Below, piece by piece: positions 8,671-17,018 of a stretch of DNA of 64,000 nt (positions are counted from its first letter, which is position 1; every line of letters starts with the position of its first letter). The stretch lies in NCBI RefSeq assembly GCF_009928485.1, contig NZ_JAABNP010000012.1:62001-126000 (forward strand). Reading direction: 5' to 3'. A program made the position numbers and the translations under genes. The notes beneath the pieces are model-generated. The model was not told the origin of the DNA. It saw nothing but the letters and a program-made list of their open reading frames with translations, and searched no databases. The stretch is from Clostridium sp. C2-6-12 (GTDB lineage: Bacteria > Bacillota > Clostridia > Clostridiales > Clostridiaceae).

Positions 8671-8808
8671 ATATGCAATAACTTCTTTGCTAATCTTCCC
8701 ATTTGGGCTTAAATTATCTTTAAAATCTTTCCAGACTTCTTTCCTCATTCAAATCATTTCTGGGGTAGGTTTTGCATTAACATCTTTATCACCTATAAAA
8801 ATTGGATT
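8665..8808 (-). pseudogene. Unrecognised coding remnant
   Basis: Following the stop of the DUF3953 gene in the same frame, the minus strand reads NPIFIGDKDVNAKPTPEMI, a TGA, then MRKEVWKDFKDNLSPNGKIS and a final stop. The composition is clearly protein-like, with a single internal stop. I cannot name the family. It may be the tail of a deleted gene. Confidence 0.35.
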
Positions 8809-9087
8809 TTATCTAATCCCAAATATAGAAATTGAAATCAAAAAAATAAATAGTGCAACACACAAACTAAATATTGCAACTATTTTATATTTCTTCCAAT
8901 ACTGAATGCTTTGAATCAACATCAACAGACCCATTAATGGTTGAAATACATTTATTGAATTTTCCCAGATACCTAAAATATGCATCCCAGCCAATATTAT
9001 TATACTTATGGAACAAATAATCCCAATCACAGATAGCACTTTTTCATATGTTTGTTTTTGACTCCATATATCTTTGAAGTTTTCCAT
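8809..9087 (-). CDS. DUF3953-like small membrane protein
   Basis: The 92-residue protein has three hydrophobic segments, at about residues 17-38, 48-63 and 69-90, with the sequence FQPLMGLLMLIQSIQYWKKYK between the second and third. This layout (a long first helix, then GLxxLxxxIxxxKK, then a last helix ending in a short tail) matches the YczI/DUF3953 family of Firmicutes. No function is known. GGTGGGG precedes the ATG. Its promoter lies at the end of a repeat copy at 9140-9310. Confidence 0.65.
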   Translation of the reverse strand: MENFKDIWSQKQTYEKVLSVIGIICSISIIILAGMHILGIWENSINVFQPLMGLLMLIQSIQYWKKYKIVAIFSLCVALFIFLISISIFGIR

Positions 9088-9139
9088 TTTACCCCACCTA
9101 TATTTTCTTATTTACTTCTCACAATTTTAAACTATTCTG

Positions 9140-9310
9140 TATAAATTATAGCATATTTTGTAAAAATCCTATTATTTAATTTTCAAAAAACATTTTTATA
9201 ATTTTCTGCGTCCTATCTACAATTCATTCATAAATTTGTGGAATTACGCACTAAAAAAATTGCAAATCCAATCTCTTGAATAATACAATTTTACAATTTG
9301 TTATTTAATT
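9140..9310 (-). repeat. Terminator-promoter junction repeat, full copy
   Basis: On the minus strand this copy starts with the hairpin (AAATTGTA ... TTTGCAATTT with seven T; loop core ATTCAAGAGATTGG). It continues through an AT-rich spacer and ends in TTTTACAAAATATGCTATAA, an extended -10 promoter. It serves as terminator of the CPBP gene and promoter of the DUF3953 gene. It aligns along its length with 10020-10205 and 24075-24255. Confidence 0.7.
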
Positions 9311-9321
9311 TTATCGATTTA

Positions 9322-9969
9322 TTATATAAGAAATAATAAACATACTATACCAATAACGTCACTTAAATAGTGTCCAATCCATGAAGCAAATATGTTTTTA
9401 GTTCTTGAAAATATAATTCCCAATATTATTCCATCTACAAATATTCCAGACATATCTAATGCTGTAATACTAATACTTCCATGTGAATAGTGCATAAACG
9501 CAAAAAGAAGTGATGAAATAATTATAGCTTTAAATGGTGTTATAAACCATTCTAACCTTCCTTGAACAAATCCTCTAAAAATAATTTCCTCTAAAAACGT
9601 ACCAATTGTAACAGTAATTATTGCAGGTATTATTACCTCTACATCCATTGGTAATCGTGATTTTACGTAGTCAATATACCCTGGTATAAAATGCTTTCCT
9701 ATATAAAATGTTAAAAGTGGTGAAATAACTCCAACTAATAAAATCCAATGCCAATTACTCCTTGTATCTGATAAAATAGTTTTTATATTGAATCCTATGT
9801 CTGACCACGAACGATGTCTTTTTCTTTTTTCAACCAAAAGATATATTATAGAAATTAAAGGAATAATTGATGTAAGACTATTAAATATCAAAAACAATGA
9901 AACAGTAGTTATTATAACGGCCAGTGTTTCTGTTAATAACCGTTTATCTAATTGTTGTTCTTTTTTCAT
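9322..9969 (-). CDS. CPBP family intramembrane glutamic endopeptidase
   Basis: The protein is a polytopic membrane protein of 215 residues with the CPBP/Abi signature. E127-E128 and R132 lie in LEEIIFRG, H160 in FAFMH, and H200 near the C-terminus in SWIGHYLSD. These are the catalytic residues of the Rce1-like intramembrane proteases. About six or seven hydrophobic segments are visible. In bacteria such proteins serve in bacteriocin self-immunity or other unknown roles; no bacteriocin gene is seen nearby. TTTGGAGG precedes the ATG. It is bracketed by two direct copies of the junction repeat, so it forms a complete promoter-gene-terminator cassette. Confidence 0.88.
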   Translation of the reverse strand: MKKEQQLDKRLLTETLAVIITTVSLFLIFNSLTSIIPLISIIYLLVEKRKRHRSWSDIGFNIKTILSDTRSNWHWILLVGVISPLLTFYIGKHFIPGYIDYVKSRLPMDVEVIIPAIITVTIGTFLEEIIFRGFVQGRLEWFITPFKAIIISSLLFAFMHYSHGSISITALDMSGIFVDGIILGIIFSRTKNIFASWIGHYLSDVIGIVCLLFLI

Positions 9970-10019
9970 TGCGTAGCCTCCAAATTTATTAATTAACTTT
10001 AATAATTACTGGTTTACAT

Positions 10020-10205
10020 TTCTTTACTATTCCTAATTAATTATAACATAAATTGTAAATATAGCATTATTTAATTTTCTAAGAACGTTTTATAATTTCT
10101 ACGTCAAATCTACAATTGATGTCTAATTTAGTATTATAATGCATTAAAAAAACCGCAAATTCAATCTCTTGGATAATACGATTTTGCAATTTGTGATTTA
10201 TTTTT
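10020..10205 (-). repeat. Terminator-promoter junction repeat, full copy
   Basis: On the minus strand this copy has the hairpin (AAATCGTA and TTGCGGTTT around CCAAGAGATTGAA) with seven T, then the spacer, then TTTACAATTTATGTTATAAT followed by TAGGAATAGTAA. It is the promoter of the CPBP gene. Its terminator half has no minus-strand gene before it, so the upstream cassette seems lost. Confidence 0.7.
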
Positions 10206-10239
10206 AGTGACTCATAATTAAATAAGATCCTACATATAT

Positions 10240-10474
10240 TATTAATTGGATATGTTTTAAATCAGTGTTGGAAATGGATAAATTGGTTTAATGGTGTTGC
10301 AACAAAAAATATATCAGTAACTATATTAAAAGGTTCAAATGGCTTCAAATATTTGATTCATATAAAGAAATAATAAAGGCTAAAAACTTTATAGTTCAAA
10401 GCAATGTAGCACATTCATATATCAAAGTAAAAGACTTAAAATATAGAGAGCCAATAAATGTATATTGTGTGTAA
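10240..10474 (+). pseudogene. Unrecognised coding remnant
   Basis: The stretch reads QCWKWINWFNGVATKNISVT in one frame. Around 10356 a single missing base shifts it to a second frame with DSYKEIIKAKNFIVQSN and SYIKVKDLKYREPINVYCV and a stop. It looks like the C-terminal part of a once-intact protein. I do not recognise the family. Confidence 0.45.
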
Positions 10475-10515
10475 TATTTTGTAAATTATGTTATAATAAG
10501 TGTTATCAACAACTA
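10475..10515 (+). repeat. Junction repeat, promoter end only
   Basis: TTTTGTAAATTATGTTATAAT matches the promoter end of the junction repeat, with TATAAT at 10492-10497. It lies 67 bp before the DUF4190 gene. Confidence 0.5.
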
Positions 10516-10564
10516 TAATTTAATGAACAATAGTAAATTATTGTGAAGAAGGAGGAAATGTAAA

Positions 10565-10822
10565 ATGGAAAAAACAAACAAAAGGTCAATATATTCATTA
10601 ATATTAGGGCTTATATCAATATTGTTACCTTTTATTGGGTTAATACTTAGTGCTTTTGGAATAATTATATCATGTAAATCTGTTAAAGAGATAAACAATT
10701 CAAAAGAAAAGGGTCTGGGTTTTGCTAAATCAGGAAGGGTTGTTAGTATTATAGGTATATGTTATCAATTATTTATAATACTTGCATTAATATTGTTCGT
10801 TAATGTAAAGGCTATTAAGTAA
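10565..10822 (+). CDS. DUF4190 domain membrane protein
   Basis: The 85-residue protein has two hydrophobic segments (about residues 9-32 and 56-80) separated by the conserved cytosolic loop SCKSVKEINNSKEKGLGFAKSGRVVSI. That loop and the flanking helices are the hallmark of DUF4190 (I-x-x-G-x-I-L-x-x-I-G, then G-x-G-x-A-x-x-G-x-x-x-x). The function of the family is unknown; members are common in Firmicutes. A strong GAAGGAGG site precedes the ATG. It is monocistronic between two junction-repeat elements. Confidence 0.78.
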   Translation: MEKTNKRSIYSLILGLISILLPFIGLILSAFGIIISCKSVKEINNSKEKGLGFAKSGRVVSIIGICYQLFIILALILFVNVKAIK

Positions 10823-10851
10823 ATTCTTTTTTTTACTTAATTATCATTTTT

Positions 10852-11025
10852 ATTAAATTATGGATCACTAAATTAAAGCGCAAATCGTAAAATCATATTA
10901 TTCAAGAGAGTCAATTTACGATTTTTACAATTATTTACCAAAAGCTAGGAAAATATGATTATAAACAATCTTTCCATTTAATATAGTTTTCCTAAATACT
11001 ATAATTAATTACATACGTCCAACTA
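10852..11025 (+). repeat. Terminator-promoter junction repeat, full copy
   Basis: The left end matches ATTATGGATCACTAAA. The hairpin arms AAATCGTAAA and TTTACGATTT lie at 10882-10924 and are followed by five T. The promoter end is AAATACTATAATTAATTACA near 10995-11013. It separates the DUF4190 gene from the beta-lactamase-fold gene. Confidence 0.65.
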
Positions 11026-11162
11026 AGTGGGGATAATAGTGATAGAGTTATTTTATTAAAACTATTAATTGTTGTTTAAGTAGGTGGCAATATGATTAAG
11101 ATAGCAAAAAATATTTTGAATTATAAAAATCTATTTAACGAATATAGGAAGGAGTGAATTTT

Positions 11163-12611
11163 ATGAATTGTAACAAAAAACTTCCAAGAAGCACACCAGA
11201 GGAGCAGGGTATGCCTTCTAAAGCTATATTGGATTTCCTTTTAGAAATAGAGAAAGAAAAAGTTGAACTTCATGGTTTTATGCTGTTAAGGCATGGAAAC
11301 GTGATTTCAGAAGGCTGGTGGTCACCTTATAGCTCTAAATTTAAGCATATGCTTTATTCACTTAGTAAAAGCTTTACTTCAACAGCAGTTGGACTTGCAG
11401 TTAGTGAAGAACTTATTTCAGTTGAGGATAATGTAATATCTTACTTTGATGAGGAACTACCAGAAAATATAAGCGAAAATCTTTCAGCAATGAAAATAAA
11501 GCACTTATTGTCAATGTCTACAGGGCATGATAATGACACTTCAGATCGTGTATTTTCTCAAAAAAAAGTAAGCTGGGTAAAGGCATTTCTTGAACTTCCT
11601 GTAGAGCATGAGCCGGGTACACATTTTGTTTATAACACCGCTGCTACATATATGCTTTCAGCAATCGTTCAAAAAGTAACAGGTCACACACTACTAAATT
11701 ATCTTACACCTCGAATTTTTGAACCTTTAGGTATTGAAGGTGCAACTTGGGAAACTTGCCCCAAAGGAATAAATATGGGCGGATTTGGACTTAGCATAAA
11801 AACTGAAGACATTGCTAAGTTTGGACAACTGTATCTTCAAAAAGGTATATACAATGGGAAAGCTTTGATACCTGAAGCATGGATTAAGGAAGCAACTCAA
11901 AGCCACATATCCAATGGAAGTAACAAAGATAGTGATTGGCAACAAGGCTATGGTTATCAATTTTGGATGTGCCGTCATAATGCCTATAGAGGAGACGGTA
12001 TGTTTGGTCAGTATTGTGTAGTTATGCCTGAACAGGATGCTGTAGTTGCAATAAATGGTGGTGTAGAGGATATGCAAGTTGTGTTAAATCTGATTTGGAA
12101 ACATCTAGTTCCATCTATGGGAGAAGAAGTATTTACAGATAATAGTGAATGCTGTATGGAACTTAAAGAAAAGCTCTTAAACTTAAAGTTACCTATGATT
12201 AAAGATTGTAATTTGGTTAATAGTTTTGATTCTTCTGCAAAGGAAAGTGAAATAAGTGGTAAATATTATAACTTACAGGATAATGAATTTGGATTTGAGA
12301 AAGTATCAATTTGTTTTCAAGCTTGTCAGTTTGAGCTAACTGTAGTTCATAGTAAAGGCGAGTATAAAATTGTAGGTGGATTAGGGGAAAGGTTAGAATG
12401 TAAAATTGATTTAATTGGTGATTTTAGTTTAGTATCTTCTTATGGTTATTGGAGCAATAAAAATACATTTGTTATTAATACGCAGTTTATTGGGACACCA
12501 TTTTGCTGTACATTAGAACTTTGTTTTGAGGGTAATAATATAGAAGTAAAAGGAAAGCTTAATGTATCATTTGGTATTAAAGAGTTACCTAACTTAAAAG
12601 GAGAATTATAA
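11163..12611 (+). CDS. Serine hydrolase of the beta-lactamase class C fold
   Basis: The N-terminal 330 residues form a class C beta-lactamase/EstB-type domain. S66-x-x-K69 (SLSK) is the nucleophile motif and Y157-N158 (FVYNTAATY) the second-base motif. Also visible are HLLSMSTGHDND, the loop characteristic of this family, and FGQLYLQKG. Residues 370-482 form a beta-rich C-terminal region (SGKYYNLQDNEFGFEKVSI, ELTVVHSKGEYKIVGG) seen in many such hydrolases. There is no signal peptide, so it is probably a cytosolic esterase or peptidase rather than a resistance beta-lactamase. I chose the ATG at 11163 because AGGAAGGAG directly abuts the upstream GTG at 11154. Confidence 0.87.
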   Translation: MNCNKKLPRSTPEEQGMPSKAILDFLLEIEKEKVELHGFMLLRHGNVISEGWWSPYSSKFKHMLYSLSKSFTSTAVGLAVSEELISVEDNVISYFDEELPENISENLSAMKIKHLLSMSTGHDNDTSDRVFSQKKVSWVKAFLELPVEHEPGTHFVYNTAATYMLSAIVQKVTGHTLLNYLTPRIFEPLGIEGATWETCPKGINMGGFGLSIKTEDIAKFGQLYLQKGIYNGKALIPEAWIKEATQSHISNGSNKDSDWQQGYGYQFWMCRHNAYRGDGMFGQYCVVMPEQDAVVAINGGVEDMQVVLNLIWKHLVPSMGEEVFTDNSECCMELKEKLLNLKLPMIKDCNLVNSFDSSAKESEISGKYYNLQDNEFGFEKVSICFQACQFELTVVHSKGEYKIVGGLGERLECKIDLIGDFSLVSSYGYWSNKNTFVINTQFIGTPFCCTLELCFEGNNIEVKGKLNVSFGIKELPNLKGEL

Positions 12612-12641
12612 TGGATACATATATTAAGGATTTGTGTGCGC

Positions 12642-12737
12642 ATGAATAATATTAAAATTAAACCAGTAACACGAGAAGATATATCAATTTGTATAGCTAC
12701 TTGGTATATTAAGGTAGCCGAAGGGAGAAACAATGGC
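12642..12737 (+). pseudogene. N-terminal GNAT remnant
   Basis: The frame NNIKIKPVTREDISICIATW is the typical first strand and helix of a GNAT acetyltransferase. After about 23 codons it runs into the ribosome site and start of the NUDIX gene and stops. Everything after the first helix is missing, probably deleted when the downstream gene was joined here. Confidence 0.55.
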
Positions 12738-13188
12738 TAGAGCGAAATATCAAGTTTTAGTTATACCGTATATAATTCAAGATGAGACGATTAAATATGC
12801 TGTGTTTAATCGTTCAGACATGCAAATTTGGCAGTTTATTGCAGGTGGTGGTGAAGATGGAGAAACACCACTTCAATCTGCTAAACTTGAAGCTTATGAA
12901 GAAGCTGGAATATTGTTTGATAATAAATACTATTCTTTGGAAACCTGTTGTAGTATTTCAACTGAATGTTTTGAAGTACACAGAAGCATATGGGGAGAAG
13001 AGTGTCTTGTTATTCCTGAATATACATTCGCAGTGAATATTAGGGGTGATGAAATAAAACTTTCTAATGAACATATTGATTATGAATGGATGGATTATCA
13101 AACTGCTAAAGAAAAATTAAGATATGACAGTAATAAAGTAGCCTTATGGGAGGTAGATAATAAAATTAAAAGAGGTCTGTTAGTATAA
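12733..13188 (+). CDS. NUDIX hydrolase
   Basis: The 151-residue protein carries a NUDIX box at residues 38-60 (GGGEDGETPLQSAK, then LEAYEEAGI). The spacing G-x5-E-x7-x-E-x2-EE-x-G is exact, but the conserved Arg before the first catalytic Glu is Leu52. The metal-binding EExxEE-type acids E53, E56 and E57 are kept. The opening KYQVLVIPYIIQ resembles the dihydroneopterin-triphosphate pyrophosphohydrolase (NudB/FolQ-like) branch, but this cannot be settled. GAAGGGAG precedes the ATG. It overlaps the last codons of the GNAT remnant. Confidence 0.85.
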   Translation: MARAKYQVLVIPYIIQDETIKYAVFNRSDMQIWQFIAGGGEDGETPLQSAKLEAYEEAGILFDNKYYSLETCCSISTECFEVHRSIWGEECLVIPEYTFAVNIRGDEIKLSNEHIDYEWMDYQTAKEKLRYDSNKVALWEVDNKIKRGLLV

Positions 13189-13281
13189 AAAACTCAAGTT
13201 AGACTGATTAAGCAAAATAAGAATAATGTAGGTAAGATAGATAATTACAATTATAAATGATTAGAATTAATGGGAGGAACT

Positions 13282-13749
13282 ATGTTAACTGAGAAATATT
13301 TATTATGTTATGCAGAAATGAAAGATATAGATTCATGGATGAAAATGGTTGATATTGTTAGTGATAAGTTTCCAGGATTAGAGACATTTGAGAAGATGGA
13401 TGGTTATAGACAAACTGTGATTAAGAATATAAAAAGAAAAACTGCCATTTGTGTAAAACATAAGAGTGATGTTGTTGGTGTTATGCTATTTTCTCATAAC
13501 TCTAAATGTCTTTCTTGCATGGCAGTGCATCCCAATCATCGTAGGAAAGGGATTGCATCTGCAATGATAGAAAAGATGCTATCATTATTCCCAGAAGATA
13601 CATATATAACAGTTACCACATTTAGAGAAGAGGATATAAAAGGAATTGAACCAAGACCATTATATAAGAAGTTTGGATTTGAGGAAGATGAATTTGTAAC
13701 TGAATTTGACTATCCACTACAGAAATTTATATTACATAAAAATAAGTGA
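13282..13749 (+). CDS. GNAT family N-acetyltransferase
   Basis: The 155-residue protein holds the central GNAT core: VVGVMLFSHNSKCLSCMAVHPNHRRKGIASAMIEKM, with the acetyl-CoA pyrophosphate loop HRRKGIAS, then the closing RPLYKKFGFEEDEFV. The N-terminal strand LLCYAEMKDIDSWMKMVD also fits. The true start is the ATG at 13282, since GGGAGG lies between it and an upstream in-frame ATG at 13270. The C-terminal FDYPLQKF extension recalls acetyltransferases that follow NUDIX-like genes. It could be cotranscribed with the NUDIX gene about 90 bp upstream. The substrate is unknown. Confidence 0.85.
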   Translation: MLTEKYLLCYAEMKDIDSWMKMVDIVSDKFPGLETFEKMDGYRQTVIKNIKRKTAICVKHKSDVVGVMLFSHNSKCLSCMAVHPNHRRKGIASAMIEKMLSLFPEDTYITVTTFREEDIKGIEPRPLYKKFGFEEDEFVTEFDYPLQKFILHKNK

Positions 13750-13784
13750 AGTATTTCTAACTATTAATTGTCAATGTACTTAAA

Positions 13785-13860
13785 TTGTGAATTAATAAGA
13801 TTGAACAACCAATTGTAAACTCGATTAATTAAGAGATTGAATTTACGATTTTTTTAATGC
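13785..13860 (+). repeat. Junction repeat, left and hairpin part
   Basis: The hairpin arms AATTGTAAA (13811-13819) and TTTACGATT (13842-13850) pair with one T-G wobble around AAGAGATTGAA, followed by seven T. The promoter end is too diverged to recognise. It terminates the GNAT gene. Confidence 0.6.
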
Positions 13861-13951
13861 GTCATTGTAAGATATTATGAAATAAATATATATTAAAACT
13901 TTAGAGAAATAAGGTTAATAATTAAACAACTTAGAAAGGAATTTATTAATT

Positions 13952-14557
13952 ATGAAATTAACTTGGAAAGGTAAGTATACTAATGAAAATCAATTATTAA
14001 TTGGAAATCTTCCAGATAATGCAGTAAAATTTAAAGGTGCAGAAAATACTACTAGATTAATGTTAGAATCTAGTTTGTTCGCAATTTTATCAATAATTAT
14101 TATTGCAATTTTTGTATATTTAAAAAGAAAATTGAATCTCGGGACAAATACGCATGGATTATTTAATTTGTGGGGAGCAATGTTAAGTTTCCTATTTATT
14201 ATTCCACATGAACTTCTTCATGCTATTGCTGTCCCTAAAAATGCGGATGTTCAAATTTGGTATTCTGTTAAAAGTATTATGCCATTTACTTATTTTAACT
14301 GTAAAAATTCAAAATTAAGGTTTATTTTTATAGGTCTTTTACCTACTGTTATTTTGGGAATTATTCCTTTTATAATATGGATTTTTACAGCATTTAATTC
14401 TGGTGAATTTTCAAAAATATTATTTACCTTTTCTACATTTAATATTTTAAATGGCTGTGGAGATATTTATCATGTTTATAGAGTAATAACTCAAATGCCT
14501 AACAAAGCTTTTGTGCAATTTTCAAGATTTAATTTGTATTGGTATCCAGCAAAATAG
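13952..14557 (+). CDS. DUF3267 putative zinc metalloprotease
   Basis: The 201-residue membrane protein has the zincin motif H86-E-L-L-H90 inside the second of about four hydrophobic segments. This is the defining feature of DUF3267, a family related to membrane-embedded metalloproteases. The opening TWKGKYTNENQLLIGNLP and the SIMPFTYFNCKN loop also match the family style. The third ligand is probably the acidic residue in the NGCGDIYHVYRV segment. No substrate is known. AGAAAGGA lies before the ATG with longer spacing than usual. It sits between two junction-repeat hairpins. Confidence 0.78.
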   Translation: MKLTWKGKYTNENQLLIGNLPDNAVKFKGAENTTRLMLESSLFAILSIIIIAIFVYLKRKLNLGTNTHGLFNLWGAMLSFLFIIPHELLHAIAVPKNADVQIWYSVKSIMPFTYFNCKNSKLRFIFIGLLPTVILGIIPFIIWIFTAFNSGEFSKILFTFSTFNILNGCGDIYHVYRVITQMPNKAFVQFSRFNLYWYPAK

Positions 14558-14659
14558 AAATAATAGAATGGTAATAATATTATTAAGAGATGTAATAATA
14601 AAGATTTATAGTAGTTAGAATCTTGTAATTTATGTTATATAAGATGGGAGGTTAAGTTA

Positions 14660-14830
14660 ATGGATGAAAAAAATAATCATGGTGAATATAAAGTTTTCTA
14701 TATGCTAATAGGAATGGCGTTAGGAATGATTTTAGGAAAAACACTTGGAAATTTAAATATTGGTATGGGATTAGGTATGCTAGTAGGTACAATGGTTGAT
14801 TCGTTAGTATATTCTAATAAAAAGAAATAA
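14660..14830 (+). CDS. Small Gly/Met-rich membrane protein
   Basis: This 56-residue ORF starts at an ATG behind GGGAGG. After a polar head (MDEKNNHGEYKV) it has one long or two short hydrophobic segments with glycine-zipper spacing (LIGMALGMILG, IGMGLGMLVGTMVD) and a lysine tail. Such small proteins may oligomerise in the membrane, and similar anonymous proteins occur in clostridia. Ribosome site and codon use support expression. The function is unknown. Confidence 0.6.
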   Translation: MDEKNNHGEYKVFYMLIGMALGMILGKTLGNLNIGMGLGMLVGTMVDSLVYSNKKK

Positions 14831-14854
14831 AAAATGATTAGTAATATTCTTAAA

Positions 14855-14925
14855 TTATAGATTAATAAAATTAAATTTTAAATTGAAAAATCTCATTATT
14901 TAAGAAAAACGAGCGATTTTATAAT
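14855..14925 (+). repeat. Junction repeat, degenerate hairpin copy
   Basis: ATTATAGATTAATAAAATT, then a weak hairpin (AAAATC ... CGATTTT around CATTATTTAAGAA), follows the junction layout. It lies between the small membrane protein gene and the HAD gene. Confidence 0.4.
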
Positions 14926-15004
14926 TTTCTATAATTAATGAAGAATCATAAATAATTGTATGCTGATTTATAAATAATTTTAATAGGGTTTAATGGAGGT
15001 AAAA

Positions 15005-15682
15005 ATGATTTTTTTTGATTTAGATGGTACATTATTAGACCATAAAAGCGCTGAATTACTTGGAGTGGAAGCATTTTATGAAGAATATAAAGATTTATTT
15101 AAATTTGAAAAAGATGTATTTTACAAGTTTTGGTGTCAAGTATCAGATAAGTATTTTAATAAGTACCTAAAGGGAGAACTAACATTTGGCCAACAACGCA
15201 TTGAAAGAGTAAAAGAGTTATTTAGTTATTCAAACATCAAACTTACAGATGAAGATGCTATAATTAAATTCAAGAAATATTTAAGCAATTATGAAGACAA
15301 TTGGAAGCCCTATGATGATGTAATTCCTTGCTTAAAGCATTTATCAAGAAAATATGGACTTGGAATTATTAGTAACGGAGATTTAAAGCAACAATCATTA
15401 AAGTTAGAAAAAATGAATATTAAACAATATTTTACTGATATTATTACCGCAGGAGAAGTTGGTATTTCAAAACCTAATATAAAATTATTTGCTATAGCAT
15501 GTAACAGGGTTAATAAGCAACCGCAAGAATGTTATTATATTGGTGATGATTTACAGACAGATATTATTCCTTGCAAAAATCTTGGTATGAATGGTATTTG
15601 GCTAAATCGAAAGGGAGAAAAATTGACTATTAACAATATACAGATGATTTATGATTTAAGCGATTTAAGAAATATTTTATAA
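15005..15682 (+). CDS. HAD family hydrolase (YjjG-like)
   Basis: All four HAD motifs are present: D5-x-D7-G-T in MIFFDLDGTLLD, motif II Ser in LGIISNGD, motif III Lys in VGISKPNIKLF, and motif IV in YYIGDDLQTDI. The helical cap between motifs I and II is of the C1 type seen in YjjG-like nucleotidases and phosphoglycolate phosphatase relatives. The length is 225 residues. The true ATG is at 15005, with TGGAGGT in front; an in-frame ATG 12 bp upstream overlaps that ribosome site. It is convergent with the MFS gene. The substrate is probably a nucleotide or sugar phosphate, by family only. Confidence 0.88.
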   Translation: MIFFDLDGTLLDHKSAELLGVEAFYEEYKDLFKFEKDVFYKFWCQVSDKYFNKYLKGELTFGQQRIERVKELFSYSNIKLTDEDAIIKFKKYLSNYEDNWKPYDDVIPCLKHLSRKYGLGIISNGDLKQQSLKLEKMNIKQYFTDIITAGEVGISKPNIKLFAIACNRVNKQPQECYYIGDDLQTDIIPCKNLGMNGIWLNRKGEKLTINNIQMIYDLSDLRNIL

Positions 15683-15704
15683 TCAGAAGATTTTATATAC
15701 AATG

Positions 15705-15750
15705 TTTTTAAATTATGAATCACTAAAAATGAATAATAGATAATAAAAAT
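15705..15750 (+). repeat. Junction repeat, left end only
   Basis: AAATTATGAATCACTAAAAA matches the left end of the junction repeat, as at 24078 and 27372. The copy is cut short where the palindromic element at 15751 begins, as if that element inserted here. Confidence 0.5.
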
Positions 15751-15809
15751 ATACTCCCTCCATACTGACAGTTTTATTATTTTAACTGTCTACTATAAAG
15801 GGAGCATAT
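15751..15809. mobile_element. Short palindromic MITE-like element, also terminator of MFS gene
   Basis: A 23-bp left end (15751-15773) and a 26-bp right end (15784-15809) are imperfect inverted repeats around a 10-bp centre. On the minus strand the element ends in a T-rich run, so it can terminate the MFS gene. The right end recurs almost identically at 19588-19613. The sharing and symmetry suggest the paired ends of an insertion sequence with its body gone. The element family is not identified. Confidence 0.5.
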
Positions 15810-15822
15810 CAGTATGAGTGCA

Positions 15823-17013
15823 TTATATATTTTTATTATTTTTCATTCTCTTGCAAATTAGTATTCCTAATAGTAAAAGAATCGGAAATATACTGGCAAC
15901 AAGAATTCCCATTTTCAAGTTATCATTTTGGCTGCTGGATACCATACCAACTAAAGTTGGACCACCTGAGCAGCCAGCATCACCACCAAGCGCAAGTAGT
16001 GCAAACATCGCTGTTCCACCTTTTGATAATGCAGCCGAAGCTTTGCTAAATGTCCCAGGCCACATAATTCCAACAGATAATCCACAAACTGCACATGCTA
16101 TCAGACTAGCCTCAGGTATTGGTATTAGTGAAATTCCAATATAAGATAAAATGCATAGCATACTGCTAAAAATCATGAATTGATCCAAATCGATTCTGTC
16201 TCCGTATTTTCCATAAAATACTCTTGAAATCCCCATCATGATTGCAAAAGCCATTGGTCCTGCTAAGTCTCCAACCGCCTTTGTAATTCCAAGTCCCTGT
16301 TCTGCAAAAGTAGATGCCCACTGGCTGACTGCCTGTTCACTGGCACCTGCACATATCATCATAATAAAGAGTATCCAGAAGAGTTTCATTCTAAATAAAT
16401 CTTTCATTTGAAGCCCAGATTCCCCTTCTGGGAGCAGAGGTAATAGGGGAACTCTTGTAAATACACCTGCATTACATAGTGGGATAATTGCCCAGATAAT
16501 TGCAAGCACCTTCCAGTTGTTTACACCAAACAAGTAGAAAAACAGAGTAGATATTGCGACAACTCCTACGTGTCCCCAGCAGTAAAAGGAATGTAGCATA
16601 CTCATTGCCTTTTCTTTATTGTCCGATGGACATGATTCCACTATTGGGCTTACTAATACTTCTAGCAAACCACCTCCAATAGCATAAATCACTACCGCAG
16701 CAATGATTCCAGTAAGTGGAAGACGTGTCACTTCTGGCAAAATGGTAAGAAGTATCAATCCAACTGCTGAAAAAACATGAGCAATCACCATGGATGCACG
16801 ATATCCAATTTTATCAATAAATTGTACTGACAGCAGATCTACAAGAAGCTGTATTGCAAAATTGATGGTTACAAGCAATGTTATCTGAGCTAATGGAATT
16901 CCGTATAATCTTTCGAAGGTTAGGAATAATAGTGGTACAAAATTATTTACGATTGCCTGAACTATATAACCAATAAAACAGGCTGTAATTGTTTTATTGT
17001 ATTGATTTTTCAA
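15823..17013 (-). CDS. MFS transporter
   Basis: The 396-residue protein has about 12 hydrophobic segments in two halves. The loop after helix 2 (DLLSVQFIDKIGYRAS) matches the MFS signature between helices 2 and 3. The equivalent stretch in the second half is ISRVFYGKYGDRIDLD. Homologous transporters of the FucP/sugar-MFS branch look alike, and the gene sits 5 bp after a DUF1349 gene, so sugar or glycoside uptake is the best guess. The start is TTG with AGGAAA upstream. Codons here are richer in G and C than in the flanking cassettes, hinting at acquisition together with its neighbours. Confidence 0.85.
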   Translation of the reverse strand: MKNQYNKTITACFIGYIVQAIVNNFVPLLFLTFERLYGIPLAQITLLVTINFAIQLLVDLLSVQFIDKIGYRASMVIAHVFSAVGLILLTILPEVTRLPLTGIIAAVVIYAIGGGLLEVLVSPIVESCPSDNKEKAMSMLHSFYCWGHVGVVAISTLFFYLFGVNNWKVLAIIWAIIPLCNAGVFTRVPLLPLLPEGESGLQMKDLFRMKLFWILFIMMICAGASEQAVSQWASTFAEQGLGITKAVGDLAGPMAFAIMMGISRVFYGKYGDRIDLDQFMIFSSMLCILSYIGISLIPIPEASLIACAVCGLSVGIMWPGTFSKASAALSKGGTAMFALLALGGDAGCSGGPTLVGMVSSSQNDNLKMGILVASIFPILLLLGILICKRMKNNKNI

Positions 17014-17018
17014 AATAC

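Noticed and set aside
11727..12077. 116-codon minus-strand ORF inside the beta-lactamase-fold gene
   Set aside because: It lies wholly within a clear coding gene on the other strand, has no ribosome site and a non-protein-like composition; it is a shadow frame.
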